Below are positions 6,290 through 14,287 of a stretch of DNA of 32,966 nucleotides, one piece after another. Position 1 is the stretch's first letter. Each line of letters opens with the position of its first letter. Both the position numbers and the translations under genes were made by a program. The stretch comes from Streptosporangiaceae bacterium (lineage in GTDB: Bacteria > Actinomycetota > Actinomycetes > Streptosporangiales > Streptosporangiaceae), in assembly GCA_030039095.1 (NCBI GenBank), contig JASHQP010000142.1, positions 1 through 32,966 on the forward strand, read 5' to 3'. The notes under the pieces were generated by a model. It did no database searches. It was not told where the DNA came from and saw only the letters and a program-made list of their open reading frames with translations.

Positions 6290-7306
6290 ATGACGACGAC
6301 TCAGCAAATGAAGGGGGATGGGGAGGTGCGTGGGGGCGCGAGCCCGGTCGACTTCGCGGCCTACGGTGACTACGGCGACTTCAGGAAGAAGCAGCCCCAG
6401 CCGGCGAGCGGGGAGTTCGTGCGGCCCGCTTACCCGTTCCGCGGCCGGATCACCGCGGGCGGCTCGAGCGGGTACCCGGCCGTGGCCGGCCGGTATCACC
6501 TGTACATCTCATGGGCCTGCCCGTGGGCGCACCGGACCGCGATCGTGCGCTCGCTGCTCGGGCTCGAGGACGTCATCTCGCTGTCGGCCGTCGACCCGAT
6601 CAGGGACGGCCGCGGCTGGGCGTTCCGCGAGGGCCCGGGGCACTCGCTGGACCCGGTCAACGGGTTCTCGTTCCTGCGCGAGGCGTACGAGGCCACCGAG
6701 CCCGGCTACGACGGGCACATCTCCGTCCCGCTGCTGTGGGACCGCGAGACAGGCCGGATCGTCAGCAACAACTTCCCCGACATCACGATCGACCTGGACA
6801 CCCAGTTCGGCGCGCTGTCCAACGGCACCGAGCTGTATCCGGAGGCGCTGCGTCCGGAGATCGACGCGGTCAACGCGGTCGTCTACGAGACCGTGAACAA
6901 CGGCGTGTACCGCTCCGGTATGGCCACCTCCCAGGAGGCCTATCACGACGCGGTCACCAGGCTCTTCGCGACGCTGGACGACCTGGAGGAGCGCCTGGCC
7001 GACCGCAGGTACCTGCTCGGCGACGCGGTCACCGAGGCCGACGTCCGGCTATGGGTGACGCTGGCCCGGTTTGATGCTGTTTACCACTATCACTTCAAGG
7101 TCAATCTCCGCCGGCTGAGGGACTACCCGAACCTGTGGCGCTACGCACGCGACCTGTACTCGCTGCCCGCGTTCTCCGGCACCACGAACTTCGACCACAT
7201 CAGGCGCCACTACTACACCACGCATCCGCACATCAACCCGACCAGAATCGTGCCGGACGGCCCGACCCTGGATTGGGGTCTGCCGGATAACCAGTCCTTG
7301 GCCTGA
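6290..7306 (+). CDS. Glutathionyl-hydroquinone reductase-type glutathione S-transferase (Xi class, YqjG/ECM4-like)
   Basis: Up to 338 residues. The N-terminal thioredoxin-like domain carries the Xi-class active site Y-I-S-W-A-C-P-W-A-H-R with Cys77, followed by GRIVSNNFPDITIDLD and an all-helical C-terminal domain containing DAVTEADVRLWVTLARFDAVYHYHFK. Family enzymes reduce S-glutathionyl-hydroquinones through a cysteine mixed disulfide. Actinomycetes typically use mycothiol, so the thiol partner here may not be glutathione. The start is uncertain: ATG 6290, ATG 6308 and GTG 6326 are all in frame, and the conserved part begins at about residue 20. A G-rich repeat (6307-6326) spans the start region. 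The next gene is a glutamate-cysteine-ligase relative, which fits a thiol theme. Confidence 0.88.
   Translation: MTTTQQMKGDGEVRGGASPVDFAAYGDYGDFRKKQPQPASGEFVRPAYPFRGRITAGGSSGYPAVAGRYHLYISWACPWAHRTAIVRSLLGLEDVISLSAVDPIRDGRGWAFREGPGHSLDPVNGFSFLREAYEATEPGYDGHISVPLLWDRETGRIVSNNFPDITIDLDTQFGALSNGTELYPEALRPEIDAVNAVVYETVNNGVYRSGMATSQEAYHDAVTRLFATLDDLEERLADRRYLLGDAVTEADVRLWVTLARFDAVYHYHFKVNLRRLRDYPNLWRYARDLYSLPAFSGTTNFDHIRRHYYTTHPHINPTRIVPDGPTLDWGLPDNQSLA
6307..6326 (+). repeat. G-rich 20-bp repeat, copy 1 (start region of the GST gene)
   Basis: AATGAAGGGGGATGGGGAGG at 6307-6326 is repeated exactly at 19437-19456 (hom/thrC junction), and a close variant (GAAGGGGGATGGAGGGG) lies at the galK start near 14295-14311. 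In all three places it sits within about 35 bases of a candidate start codon. It could serve as an extended purine-rich ribosome-binding element or an RNA structure. Confidence 0.6.
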
Positions 7307-7333
7307 TCCGAACCCTTTGCGACCTGGTCACAA

Positions 7334-7358
7334 CCCCCATGACGTGCGAAAGTGGGGG
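7334..7358. other. Weak inverted repeat between the GST and ligase genes
   Basis: CCCCCA (7334-7339) and TGGGGG (7353-7358) can pair as a 6-bp stem with a 13-nt loop in the 93-bp gap after the GST gene. It has no U-tract and could be a weak terminator, a leader hairpin for the next gene, or chance in GC-rich DNA. Confidence 0.25.
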
Positions 7359-7399
7359 CAACGGCCGCTGCCCACGGCCAGGTGAGCGGGAGGGGACCG

Positions 7400-8878
7400 A
7401 TGGGCAGGGATGTCCCTGCGATCAGTGTGACCCAGCAAGACCGGCGTGCTTACCGGGAGAAGGTCCGCAGCTGCCTGGACGTGTTCGCGCGGATGCTGCG
7501 CGAGTCCCGGTTCGAAACCGAGCCACGGCAGGTGGGCCTGGAGATCGAGCTGAACCTGGTCGACGAGTTCGGGCTGCCTTCGATGAAGAACACCGAGGTG
7601 CTCGAGGAGATCGCCGATCCCAGCTGGGCAAGTGAGCTCGGCCAGTTCAACCTGGAGATCAACGTGCCGCCGCGGCCGCTGGGCGGCGACACGATGACGC
7701 GGCTCGAGCGGGGGGTACGGGACAGCCTTGATCACGCCGACCGCCGCGCCCGCCTGGCCGGCAGCCGCCTCGTGATGATCGGCATCCTTCCGACGCTGAC
7801 CGAGGGCGACGTCGGCGAGCAGGCGATGTCGGCGAACCCGCGCTACCGGCTGCTGAACGAGCAGATCTTCGCCGCCCGCGGCGAGGAGATGCGGATCTCG
7901 ATCGACGGCGCCGACCGGCTGCTCACCCACATCGACACGATCACCCCCGAGGCGGCCTGCACCAGCGTCCAGTGCCACCTGCAGGTCAGCCCGGAGGCGT
8001 TCGGGAGCTACTGGAACGCCGCCCAGGCGATCGCCGGAGCGCAGGTGGCCATCGCCGCCAACTCCCCGTTCCTGTTCGGGCGGGAGCTGTGGCGGGAGAC
8101 CCGGCTCACGCTGTTCGAGCAGGCAACCGACACCAGGCCGGACGAGCTCAAGCACCAGGGGGTCAGGCCCCGGGTCTGGTTCGGCGAGCGCTGGATCACG
8201 TCGGTGTTCGACCTGTTCGAGGAGAACCTGCGCTACTTCCCGGCGCTGTTGCCACTGGTCGATGACGAGGATCCCGTGGCGGCGCTCGACGACGGGCGGG
8301 CCCCACAGCTCGCCGAGCTGACGCTGCACAACGGCACGATCTACCGGTGGAACCGGCCGGTCTACGCCGTGGTGAACGGGCTGCCGCACCTGCGGGTGGA
8401 GAACCGGGTGCTGCCGGCCGGCCCGACGGTCACCGACATCATGGCCAACGCCGCGTTCTACTGCGGCCTCGTCCGGGCGCTCGCCGAGGCCGAGCGGCCG
8501 GTCTGGACGCAGATGTCGTTCAAGGCGGCGGCCGACAACCTCGCCGAGGGCGCCAGGCACGGCATCGATGCCCGACTGTACTGGCCCGGCCTCGGCGAGG
8601 TCCCGGTGACCGAGCTCGTGCTTCGCCGCCTGCTGCCGCTGGCGGCCGACGGGCTCGAGCTGTGGGGCGTGGATCCCGGCGACGCCAAGCGCCTGCTCGG
8701 CATCATCGAGCAGCGCTGCCTGTGCTGCCGGACCGGCGCGACCTGGCAGACCGACGCCGTCCGCGCGCTGGCCGGCCGGCACGGGATCGCGCGCCAGGAG
8801 GCGCTGCGGCTGATGACGCTCGCGTACATCGAGCAGTCACGCACCAACGAGCCGGTGCACTGCTGGCCGGAGATGTGA
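7400..8878 (+). CDS. Glutamate-cysteine ligase family protein (GCS2-type carboxylate-amine ligase)
   Basis: 492 residues from the ATG at 7400, preceded by GGGAGGGG; an upstream in-frame ATG (7352) has no ribosome site. The GCS2 fold is shown by VGLEIELNLVDEFG (46-59), ELGQFNLEINVPP (79-91), LTHIDTITPEAACTSVQCHLQVSPEAF, ANSPFLFGRELWRETRL and the HLRVENRVLPAGPT segment. These supply the acidic metal/ATP-binding residues of the glutamine-synthetase-like catalytic core. Relatives ligate glutamate to cysteine or other amines using ATP. The length suits the long actinobacterial subgroup rather than the roughly 370-residue YbdK type. The true product (gamma-glutamylcysteine or another gamma-glutamyl amide) is open. 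Confidence 0.85.
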   Translation: MGRDVPAISVTQQDRRAYREKVRSCLDVFARMLRESRFETEPRQVGLEIELNLVDEFGLPSMKNTEVLEEIADPSWASELGQFNLEINVPPRPLGGDTMTRLERGVRDSLDHADRRARLAGSRLVMIGILPTLTEGDVGEQAMSANPRYRLLNEQIFAARGEEMRISIDGADRLLTHIDTITPEAACTSVQCHLQVSPEAFGSYWNAAQAIAGAQVAIAANSPFLFGRELWRETRLTLFEQATDTRPDELKHQGVRPRVWFGERWITSVFDLFEENLRYFPALLPLVDDEDPVAALDDGRAPQLAELTLHNGTIYRWNRPVYAVVNGLPHLRVENRVLPAGPTVTDIMANAAFYCGLVRALAEAERPVWTQMSFKAAADNLAEGARHGIDARLYWPGLGEVPVTELVLRRLLPLAADGLELWGVDPGDAKRLLGIIEQRCLCCRTGATWQTDAVRALAGRHGIARQEALRLMTLAYIEQSRTNEPVHCWPEM

Positions 8879-8882
8879 GCGC

Positions 8883-8933
8883 CAGCGCAGGACGCGGGGC
8901 AGACAGCGCAGGACGCGGGGCAGCCAGCGCAGG
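8883..8933. repeat. 21-bp tandem repeat between convergent genes
   Basis: A 21-bp unit beginning CAGCGCAGGACGCGGGGCAG occurs at 8883-8903 and 8904-8924, with a partial third copy at 8925-8933. It fills almost the whole 58-bp gap between the ligase stop and the methyltransferase stop. It is not palindromic, so it is not an obvious terminator. It resembles a slippage-generated minisatellite. Confidence 0.7.
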
Positions 8934-8936
8934 CCG

Positions 8937-9581
8937 TCAGCGCAGCACGCAGGTGGCCAGCCAGTAGTAGGGAAGCTCCGTCCAGCGCACGTCGTCGGCC
9001 ACGCCGGCGACGTCGGCGGTGAACTGCTCGCGGCCGGGGAAGTTCTTCACGATCTCGTAGCTGCGCCCGTCGTTCAGCGTCCGGCGCTGGTAGGTGTCGC
9101 CAGCCTCGGTGGTGCGGCTGACCGGGTGGTTGCTGCCCGGCACGTAGCGGTTGTCGACGACGATCAGCTTCGCCCCGGAGCCGAGGCGCTCACTCAGGCC
9201 AGCCAGGAACCGCGGCAGGTCCGCGCGCAGCACGTGGGACCAGAAGAATCCCGCGAACGCCGCGGCGAACTCCCCGGGGACGTCGCCGAGCGCGTACGCG
9301 TCCGCGAGCCGGAACGTCACGGCGGCCCCGCCGTACTCGCGCGCCCGCGCCAGCTCGAGCGTCTCGGCGGACAGGTCGGTGGCGGTGATCGCGGCGGCGG
9401 ACCGGGACAGCACGCCGGTCCAGTAGCCCGTGCCCGCCGCGATCTCCAGCACCCGCAGCCCTGCGACCAGCGGTGGCAGCTGGCCGCGCAGCCTGGCCAG
9501 GTCCTCCTGGCGCTCGGGTTTGTCGTATACGGCGTCGTACTCGGCCGCCCGCTCGCGGTAATACTCGGCAATCTCAGTCAC
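8937..9581 (-). CDS. Class I SAM-dependent methyltransferase
   Basis: 214 residues if started at the GTG at 9581 (VTEIAEYYRERAAEYDAVYD). In-frame ATGs further upstream (9614, 9656) would add poorly conserved sequence. Motif I is VLEIAAGTGYW (about 44-54), the motif II acidic residue is in ATDLSAETLELAR, and the FRLADAYAL and FFWSHVL segments follow, as in ubiquinone/UbiE-like and TylF-like small-molecule methyltransferases. The C-terminal part (SYEIVKNFPGREQF...LPYYWLATCVLR) is typical of a group of actinobacterial orphan methyltransferases. It is convergent to the ligase gene. The methyl acceptor is unknown. Confidence 0.85.
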   Translation of the reverse strand: MTEIAEYYRERAAEYDAVYDKPERQEDLARLRGQLPPLVAGLRVLEIAAGTGYWTGVLSRSAAAITATDLSAETLELARAREYGGAAVTFRLADAYALGDVPGEFAAAFAGFFWSHVLRADLPRFLAGLSERLGSGAKLIVVDNRYVPGSNHPVSRTTEAGDTYQRRTLNDGRSYEIVKNFPGREQFTADVAGVADDVRWTELPYYWLATCVLR

Positions 9582-9773
9582 GACTCGCACGCTACCCGGC
9601 CCCGCGGAATTCATGGATGAACCAAACGGCGGCCTAGGACCCGTCAATAGGTACATTGATCATGGTCGGGGTGGCTCGGTGGCGGGCGCTGGGGTGGCGG
9701 GGCGGCTGAGGTGAGGGCGGTTGCCGGGCGGTCGGGTTGGTGGCTGCTGGGGTGGGTGGCTGGCGAGCGTGCC

Positions 9774-10622
9774 CTACCTGTCGAGGCCGAGGGTGAAGGT
9801 GGGCTTGGGGGAGGTCTCGGGCAGGCGGTGCTCGTCGGCCAGGCGGCGGATCGCGGTGCCGGTCGCCAGGAACTCGGTGGCGTGCTCGCCCCAGACGTGG
9901 TTGGAGACGGCGACGTTGACCCCAACGATGCCCGACGAGCGCACCTGGGTCGCCTCGGCCTGCATGCGGGACAGGGCCAGCTCGCGCGCCTCGTAGACGC
10001 CCTGGGTGAACTGGATCATCTCCTGGTTCTGGCCGGCCTGCCGCAGCGTCTGCATGACCGACTGATGCGCGATGTGATACACGCACGTGCCGAGCACGAA
10101 CGCGACCGGCACGGCCCCGGCCGCGAGCAGCCGGAAGAAGTCCTGCGCGGACAGGTCGGAGGTGAACGCGCTGCCGTCGGGCGCGCGGTGCGCGCGGGTT
10201 CCCGCCAGTGCCCGCACCGCGGTGCCGGTGGCGACGAACTCGAGCACGCTCTGGCCCCAGGCGTACATCTGCATGCGTAGTTCCACCCCGACGATCCCAT
10301 CGGCGTCCAGGTGGCTGGCCTCCGCCTGCATGCGGGCCATGGCCAGTTCCCTGGCGTTGTACATCGCCTGGCTGAGCACCTGGAGTTCCTGATTCTGCGA
10401 CCAGCGCCCCACCTGCAGCCCGACGTGGTAGATCGACGAGCCGACCACGAAGCCGAGGGGCTCGAACCCGGCCTCGCCGAGCAGCACGTACTCGGATACC
10501 GACAGGTCGGAGGTGAACACCCCGGATGGGTCGGAACCGGCGGTCTGCGCCAGCCTGCCTTCGGCGACCTGCGGCTCCCACGTGGCCGCGTCGCCAGCCG
10601 GCCGGTTTCCAAATAGCGCCAT
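9774..10622 (-). CDS. Tandem YbjQ-type (DUF74/heavy-metal-binding domain) protein
   Basis: 282 residues from an ATG at 10622 with AGGGGGC upstream. It has two similar halves: FTSDLSVSEYVLLGEAGFEPLGFVVGSSIYHVG...MYNARELAMARMQAEASHLDADGIVGVEL (about 36-115) and FTSDLSAQDFFRLLAAGAVPVAFVLGTCVYHIA...VYEARELALSRMQAEATQVRSSGIVGVNV (about 150-235). Each half ends with a G-(I/V)-V-G-V beta-strand motif and an (E/T)FVATGTA-like strand, the YbjQ domain pattern. YbjQ proteins form oligomeric assemblies and are sometimes called heavy-metal-binding, but the function is not established. The internal duplication is obvious. It is divergent from lysA across an 82-bp gap. The 110 bp beyond its stop (9660-9773) is G-rich and holds no gene I can support. 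Confidence 0.8.
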   Translation of the reverse strand: MALFGNRPAGDAATWEPQVAEGRLAQTAGSDPSGVFTSDLSVSEYVLLGEAGFEPLGFVVGSSIYHVGLQVGRWSQNQELQVLSQAMYNARELAMARMQAEASHLDADGIVGVELRMQMYAWGQSVLEFVATGTAVRALAGTRAHRAPDGSAFTSDLSAQDFFRLLAAGAVPVAFVLGTCVYHIAHQSVMQTLRQAGQNQEMIQFTQGVYEARELALSRMQAEATQVRSSGIVGVNVAVSNHVWGEHATEFLATGTAIRRLADEHRLPETSPKPTFTLGLDR

Positions 10623-10704
10623 TGTGCCCCCTTTAGCCGATATCTCCTTGATCAGGCAGCAGCCTAGCGGTCCGGCCGGCCGCGCGCCCCTAGCATTAGG
10701 TCCC

Positions 10705-12096
10705 ATGAGCCGTGTCGCCCATCCTGCCGGCCCGCGTCACGCCGACGTGCTGCCACCCGATCACCCGCCGCTGCCGCCGCGTGACGTCAACGAGCTCGAC
10801 CCGGCGATCTGGCCGCGCACCGCGCACCGCAGCGGCGGCGTGCTCGTGATCGGCGGCGTCGACGTCCGCGACCTGGCCGCCGAGCACGGCACGCCGATGT
10901 TCGTCTGCGACGAGGCGGACTTCCGCTCCCGGTGCCGCGAGTTCGTCGACGCGTTCGGAGACGAAGCCGGGGTGTTCTACGCGGCCAAGGCGTTCTGCTG
11001 CCGCGCGGTGCTGCGCTGGGTCAGCGAGGAGGGCCTCGGGGTCGACGTGTGCACCGGCGGCGAGCTCGAGGTCGCGCTGCGGGCCGGCGTCGACCCGGCG
11101 ATGATCACCATGCACGGCAGCAACAAGCTGACCGAAGAGCTGGACCGGGCCCTGTCCGTCGGCGTGGGGCATATCGTGGTGGACTCGTTCGACGAGATCG
11201 ACCGCCTGGAACGGGTAGCTTCCCCCGGGTCTGGTCAGCGGTCCCGGATCCTGGTGCGCGTCACCACCGGCGTTGAGGCAGCCGCGCACGAGTTCGTGGC
11301 CACGGCGCACGACGACCAGAAATTCGGCTTCTCGCTCGCATCGGGAGCCGCCGACGAGGCGGTCCGGCGGCTGCTGGCCAGCGAGGTGCTCGAGTTCGCT
11401 GGGCTGCATTCGCACATCGGCTCGCAGATCTACGACACGGCGGGCTTCGAGGTCGCCGCGCACCGGGTCCTCGAGCTCGCGGTCCGGATCCTCCAGGCCC
11501 GGGGGATCGAGATCGGCGAGCTGAACCTGGGCGGCGGCTTCGGCATCGCCTACGTGCACGGCGACGACCCGGCCGACATCAAGGTCGTCGCGCAGAACCT
11601 CCGCGAGATCGTGGACTCGCAGTGCCGCGCGGCGGGCCTGGCCGCGCCGCGGCTCACCGTCGAGCCGGGACGGGCGATCGCCGGCCCCGGCACGGTCACG
11701 CTGTACCGGGTCGGCACCGTCAAGGACGTCGACGGGCTGCGCACGTACGTGAGCGTGGACGGGGGGATGAGCGACAACATCCGCACGGCCCTCTACGACG
11801 CCGACTACACGTGCGTGCTCGCATCGCGGGAGTCGGACGCGCCGCCGCTGCTGTGCAGGCTGGTCGGCCGGCACTGCGAGAGCGGGGACATCGTGGTCAG
11901 GGACACGTACCTGCCGGCCGACGTCGCCGACGGAGACCTGGTGGCCGTGGCGGCCACCGGCGCGTACTGCCGGTCGATGGCCAGCAACTACAACCTCGTG
12001 CCCCGGCCCGGGGTGGTCGCGGTGCGGGACGGCGCCACGCGGATCCTGCTGCGCAGCGAGACCACCGATGACCTGCTGCGGCTGGACGTCGGCTGA
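10705..12096 (+). CDS. lysA: Diaminopimelate decarboxylase
   Basis: 463 residues; converts meso-diaminopimelate to L-lysine and CO2, the last step of lysine synthesis. The N-terminal MSRVAHPAGPRHADVLP matches the actinomycete LysA start and the length equals that of Streptomyces LysA. The PLP lysine is K95 in VFYAAKAF. Further hallmarks are HSHIGSQ, the GGGFGIAY loop, EPGR beginning at E320, the C391-E-S-G-D motif donated to the partner active site, and the Tyr-rich ATGAYCRSMASNYN end. No Shine-Dalgarno is seen before the ATG; a TAGCAT element 9-14 bases upstream hints at a leaderless transcript. The stop overlaps the galT start by one base. In many actinobacteria hom follows lysA directly; here it does not. 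Confidence 0.96.
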   Translation: MSRVAHPAGPRHADVLPPDHPPLPPRDVNELDPAIWPRTAHRSGGVLVIGGVDVRDLAAEHGTPMFVCDEADFRSRCREFVDAFGDEAGVFYAAKAFCCRAVLRWVSEEGLGVDVCTGGELEVALRAGVDPAMITMHGSNKLTEELDRALSVGVGHIVVDSFDEIDRLERVASPGSGQRSRILVRVTTGVEAAAHEFVATAHDDQKFGFSLASGAADEAVRRLLASEVLEFAGLHSHIGSQIYDTAGFEVAAHRVLELAVRILQARGIEIGELNLGGGFGIAYVHGDDPADIKVVAQNLREIVDSQCRAAGLAAPRLTVEPGRAIAGPGTVTLYRVGTVKDVDGLRTYVSVDGGMSDNIRTALYDADYTCVLASRESDAPPLLCRLVGRHCESGDIVVRDTYLPADVADGDLVAVAATGAYCRSMASNYNLVPRPGVVAVRDGATRILLRSETTDDLLRLDVG

Positions 12097-13265
12097 TGGT
12101 GCAGAAGGCCTCGATCACCCTTGCCGACGGCCGTGAGCTGATCTACTTCGGCGATCACGCAGACGAGGAGGCCCGCCACCCCGACCGGCGGCCGCTCCCG
12201 AGGACCGAGGTCTCGTCGCAGGTGCGCCACGACCCGCTGCTCGGTGAGTGGGTGATCGTGGCCGGCCACCGGCAGGACCGCACCTTCCTGCCGCCGGCCG
12301 ACCACTGCCCGCTGGATCCCTCCACGCCGGACCGGCTCACCGAGATCCCCGCGCCCGGCTACCAGGTGGTGGTGTTCGAGAACCGGTTCCCCTCGCTGGT
12401 GCCCGGGGGCGGCGCATGGGAGGGGGGCATGGTGCCCGGGGGCGGCGCATGGGAGGGGGGCGTGGTCCCCGGGGGCGGCGCGGCTGGGGCCGGCGCGGAG
12501 GGGCCGGACGGCCTGCTCGCGACCCGTCCGGGAAACGGCCGGTGCGAGGTGGTCTGCTTCAGCCCGGACCACAACGCCTCGTTCGCGGACCTCGGCCACG
12601 ACCAGGCGGCGCTCGTGCTCGCCGCGTGGATCGACCGCAGCGCCGCGCTCGCCGCGCTGCCAGGGGTCGAGCAGGTGTACTGCTTCGAGAACCGGGGCCG
12701 CGAGATCGGGGTCACGCTGAGCCACCCGCATGGCCAGATCTACGCCTACCCGTTCGTCACCCCGCGCACGTCGCGGATGGTCGCGATGGGCGGAGCTTAC
12801 GAGCGGGACACCGGCCGGAACCTGTTCGACGACGTGCTTGCGGCCGAGCTTGCCAACGGTTCCCGGGTCGTGCTCGCCGGCGAGCACTGGGTCGCGTTCG
12901 TGCCGCACGCGGCGCACTGGCCATACGAGGTGCACCTCTACCCGCGCCGGCGGATGCCGGACCTGCAGGCGCTGGGGTCGCCCGAGATGCACGAGTTCTG
13001 CGATCTCTACCTGGACCTGCTGTGCCGGTTCGACCGGCTCTTCGACGCCCCGGCGCCGTACATCTCCGGCTGGCACCAGGCGCCAGCCCACGCCGGCGAA
13101 TCGGGGTTCGCGCTGCACCTCGAGCTGTTCACGATCCGCCGTGCGCCGGACAAGCTGAAGTACCTGGCCGGCTCGGAGTCCGGTATGGGAGCCTTCACCA
13201 ACGACATCGCACCCGAGGCCGCAGCGGCCAGGCTGCGGACGCTGGGAGAAGGGGCGTCGGCATGA
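12096..13265 (+). CDS. galT: Galactose-1-phosphate uridylyltransferase
   Basis: 389 residues. Exchanges UMP between UDP-glucose and galactose-1-phosphate in the Leloir pathway. Recognised from VRHDPLLGEWVIVAGHRQDR, YQVVVFENRFPSL, CEVVCFSPDHN, and the catalytic histidine-triad segment H210-P-H212-G-Q-I-Y-A-Y-P. The C-terminal half has the W-H-Q-A-P substrate loop and LHLELFTIRRAPDKLKYLAGSE. It is longer than the usual 340-360 because a Gly-rich insertion (about residues 101-135) with an 11-residue tandem repeat separates the FPSL and CEVVCFS motifs, a variable surface loop in homologues. It begins on the last base of lysA and overlaps galE by 4 bp, so lysA-galT-galE-galK are probably one transcript. 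Confidence 0.95.
   Translation: MVQKASITLADGRELIYFGDHADEEARHPDRRPLPRTEVSSQVRHDPLLGEWVIVAGHRQDRTFLPPADHCPLDPSTPDRLTEIPAPGYQVVVFENRFPSLVPGGGAWEGGMVPGGGAWEGGVVPGGGAAGAGAEGPDGLLATRPGNGRCEVVCFSPDHNASFADLGHDQAALVLAAWIDRSAALAALPGVEQVYCFENRGREIGVTLSHPHGQIYAYPFVTPRTSRMVAMGGAYERDTGRNLFDDVLAAELANGSRVVLAGEHWVAFVPHAAHWPYEVHLYPRRRMPDLQALGSPEMHEFCDLYLDLLCRFDRLFDAPAPYISGWHQAPAHAGESGFALHLELFTIRRAPDKLKYLAGSESGMGAFTNDIAPEAAAARLRTLGEGASA
12398..12496 (+). repeat. 33-bp in-frame tandem repeat within galT
   Basis: Two nearly identical 33-bp units (12398-12430 and 12431-12463) and a degenerate third (12464-12496) lie in the galT reading frame. They encode the 11-residue unit VPGGGAWEGG(M/V) twice, followed by VPGGGAAGAGA. 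Each unit contains G-runs of 5, 3 and 6 bases. Because the unit length is a multiple of three, copy-number change would keep the frame. The insertion lies in a loop between conserved GalT motifs, where it is likely tolerated. Confidence 0.85.
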
Positions 13266-14287
13266 GGCTGCTCGTCACCGGGGGAGCAGGCTATATCGGG
13301 AGCGTCGTGGCGGCGCAGCTCGCCGAGAGTGGCCACGACGTGGTCGTGCTCGACGACCTGTCCACCGGCCACGCGGACGCTGTACCCGCCGGCGTCGCGT
13401 TCCGCCGCGGCTCGATCCGCGGGGACGACGCCGCGGCGGTGCTGGCCACTGGCGTCGACGCGGTGCTGCATTTTGCCGCCAAGTCACTGGTCGGCGAGTC
13501 GGTCGCGCACCCGGACCGGTACTGGGACAACAATCTCGGCGGAACGCTGGCGCTGCTCGAGGCCATGCGCGTCGCGGGGACCCGCAAGATCGTCTTTTCT
13601 TCGACCGCGGCCGTGTACGGCGAGCCGGAGCGGATCCCGATCGTGGAGACCGACCCGGTCCGGCCGACCAGCCCGTACGGCGAGTCCAAGGTCGCTGTGG
13701 ACACCGCGCTGACCGAGTACGCGCGCATGCATCAGATCGGCGCGGTCAGCCTCCGGTACTTCAACGTCGCCGGCGCCCAGGCCGACGCGTCCGGCACCTG
13801 GCGTGGCGAGCGGCACAGCCCGGAGACGCACCTGATCCCCACGGTGCTGGCCGCCGCGCGCCGCGGCGAGGGTATCCAGCTCTTCGGCGACGACTACCCG
13901 ACCCCGGACGGGACCTGCGTCAGGGACTACATCCACGTGTCGGACCTGGCGCGCGCGCATCTGCTGGCCCTTGACGCCACGGCGGCCGGGCGGCACGCGA
14001 TCTACAACCTGGGCAGCGGGACTGGATACTCCAACCGGGAGGTCCTGGCCGCCTGCCGGGAGGTTACCGGGCTCGATATCCCGGCGCAGGTGGCGCCCAG
14101 GCGGCCCGGCGACCCGGCGGTTCTCATCGCGTCGTCCGAGGCGATCGCCACGGACCTCGGCTGGAGCGCGGAGCACAACCTGCGGTCGATGGTCGCGGAC
14201 GCGTGGGCGTTCGCTCAGCTCGCAGCTCCGGCGACCGGGACGGGCGGGGCGGCCGAGGCGGCCCCGGCCGGTGGATCGGCGCCGTGA
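13262..14287 (+). CDS. galE: UDP-glucose 4-epimerase
   Basis: 341 residues. Interconverts UDP-galactose and UDP-glucose with tightly bound NAD. It is an extended SDR with the Rossmann motif TGGAGYIGS (6-14), LDDLSTGH, HFAAKSLVGES, the catalytic SST near residue 114, Y139-G-E-S-K143, and RYFNVAGA. The later DYPTPDGTCVRDYIHVSDLA stretch is the GalE-specific signature. It starts on an ATGA overlap with galT and ends in a GTGA overlap with galK. The C-terminal tail (about 20 residues rich in Ala/Gly/Pro) extends past the usual end of the fold. Confidence 0.96.
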   Translation: MRLLVTGGAGYIGSVVAAQLAESGHDVVVLDDLSTGHADAVPAGVAFRRGSIRGDDAAAVLATGVDAVLHFAAKSLVGESVAHPDRYWDNNLGGTLALLEAMRVAGTRKIVFSSTAAVYGEPERIPIVETDPVRPTSPYGESKVAVDTALTEYARMHQIGAVSLRYFNVAGAQADASGTWRGERHSPETHLIPTVLAAARRGEGIQLFGDDYPTPDGTCVRDYIHVSDLARAHLLALDATAAGRHAIYNLGSGTGYSNREVLAACREVTGLDIPAQVAPRRPGDPAVLIASSEAIATDLGWSAEHNLRSMVADAWAFAQLAAPATGTGGAAEAAPAGGSAP

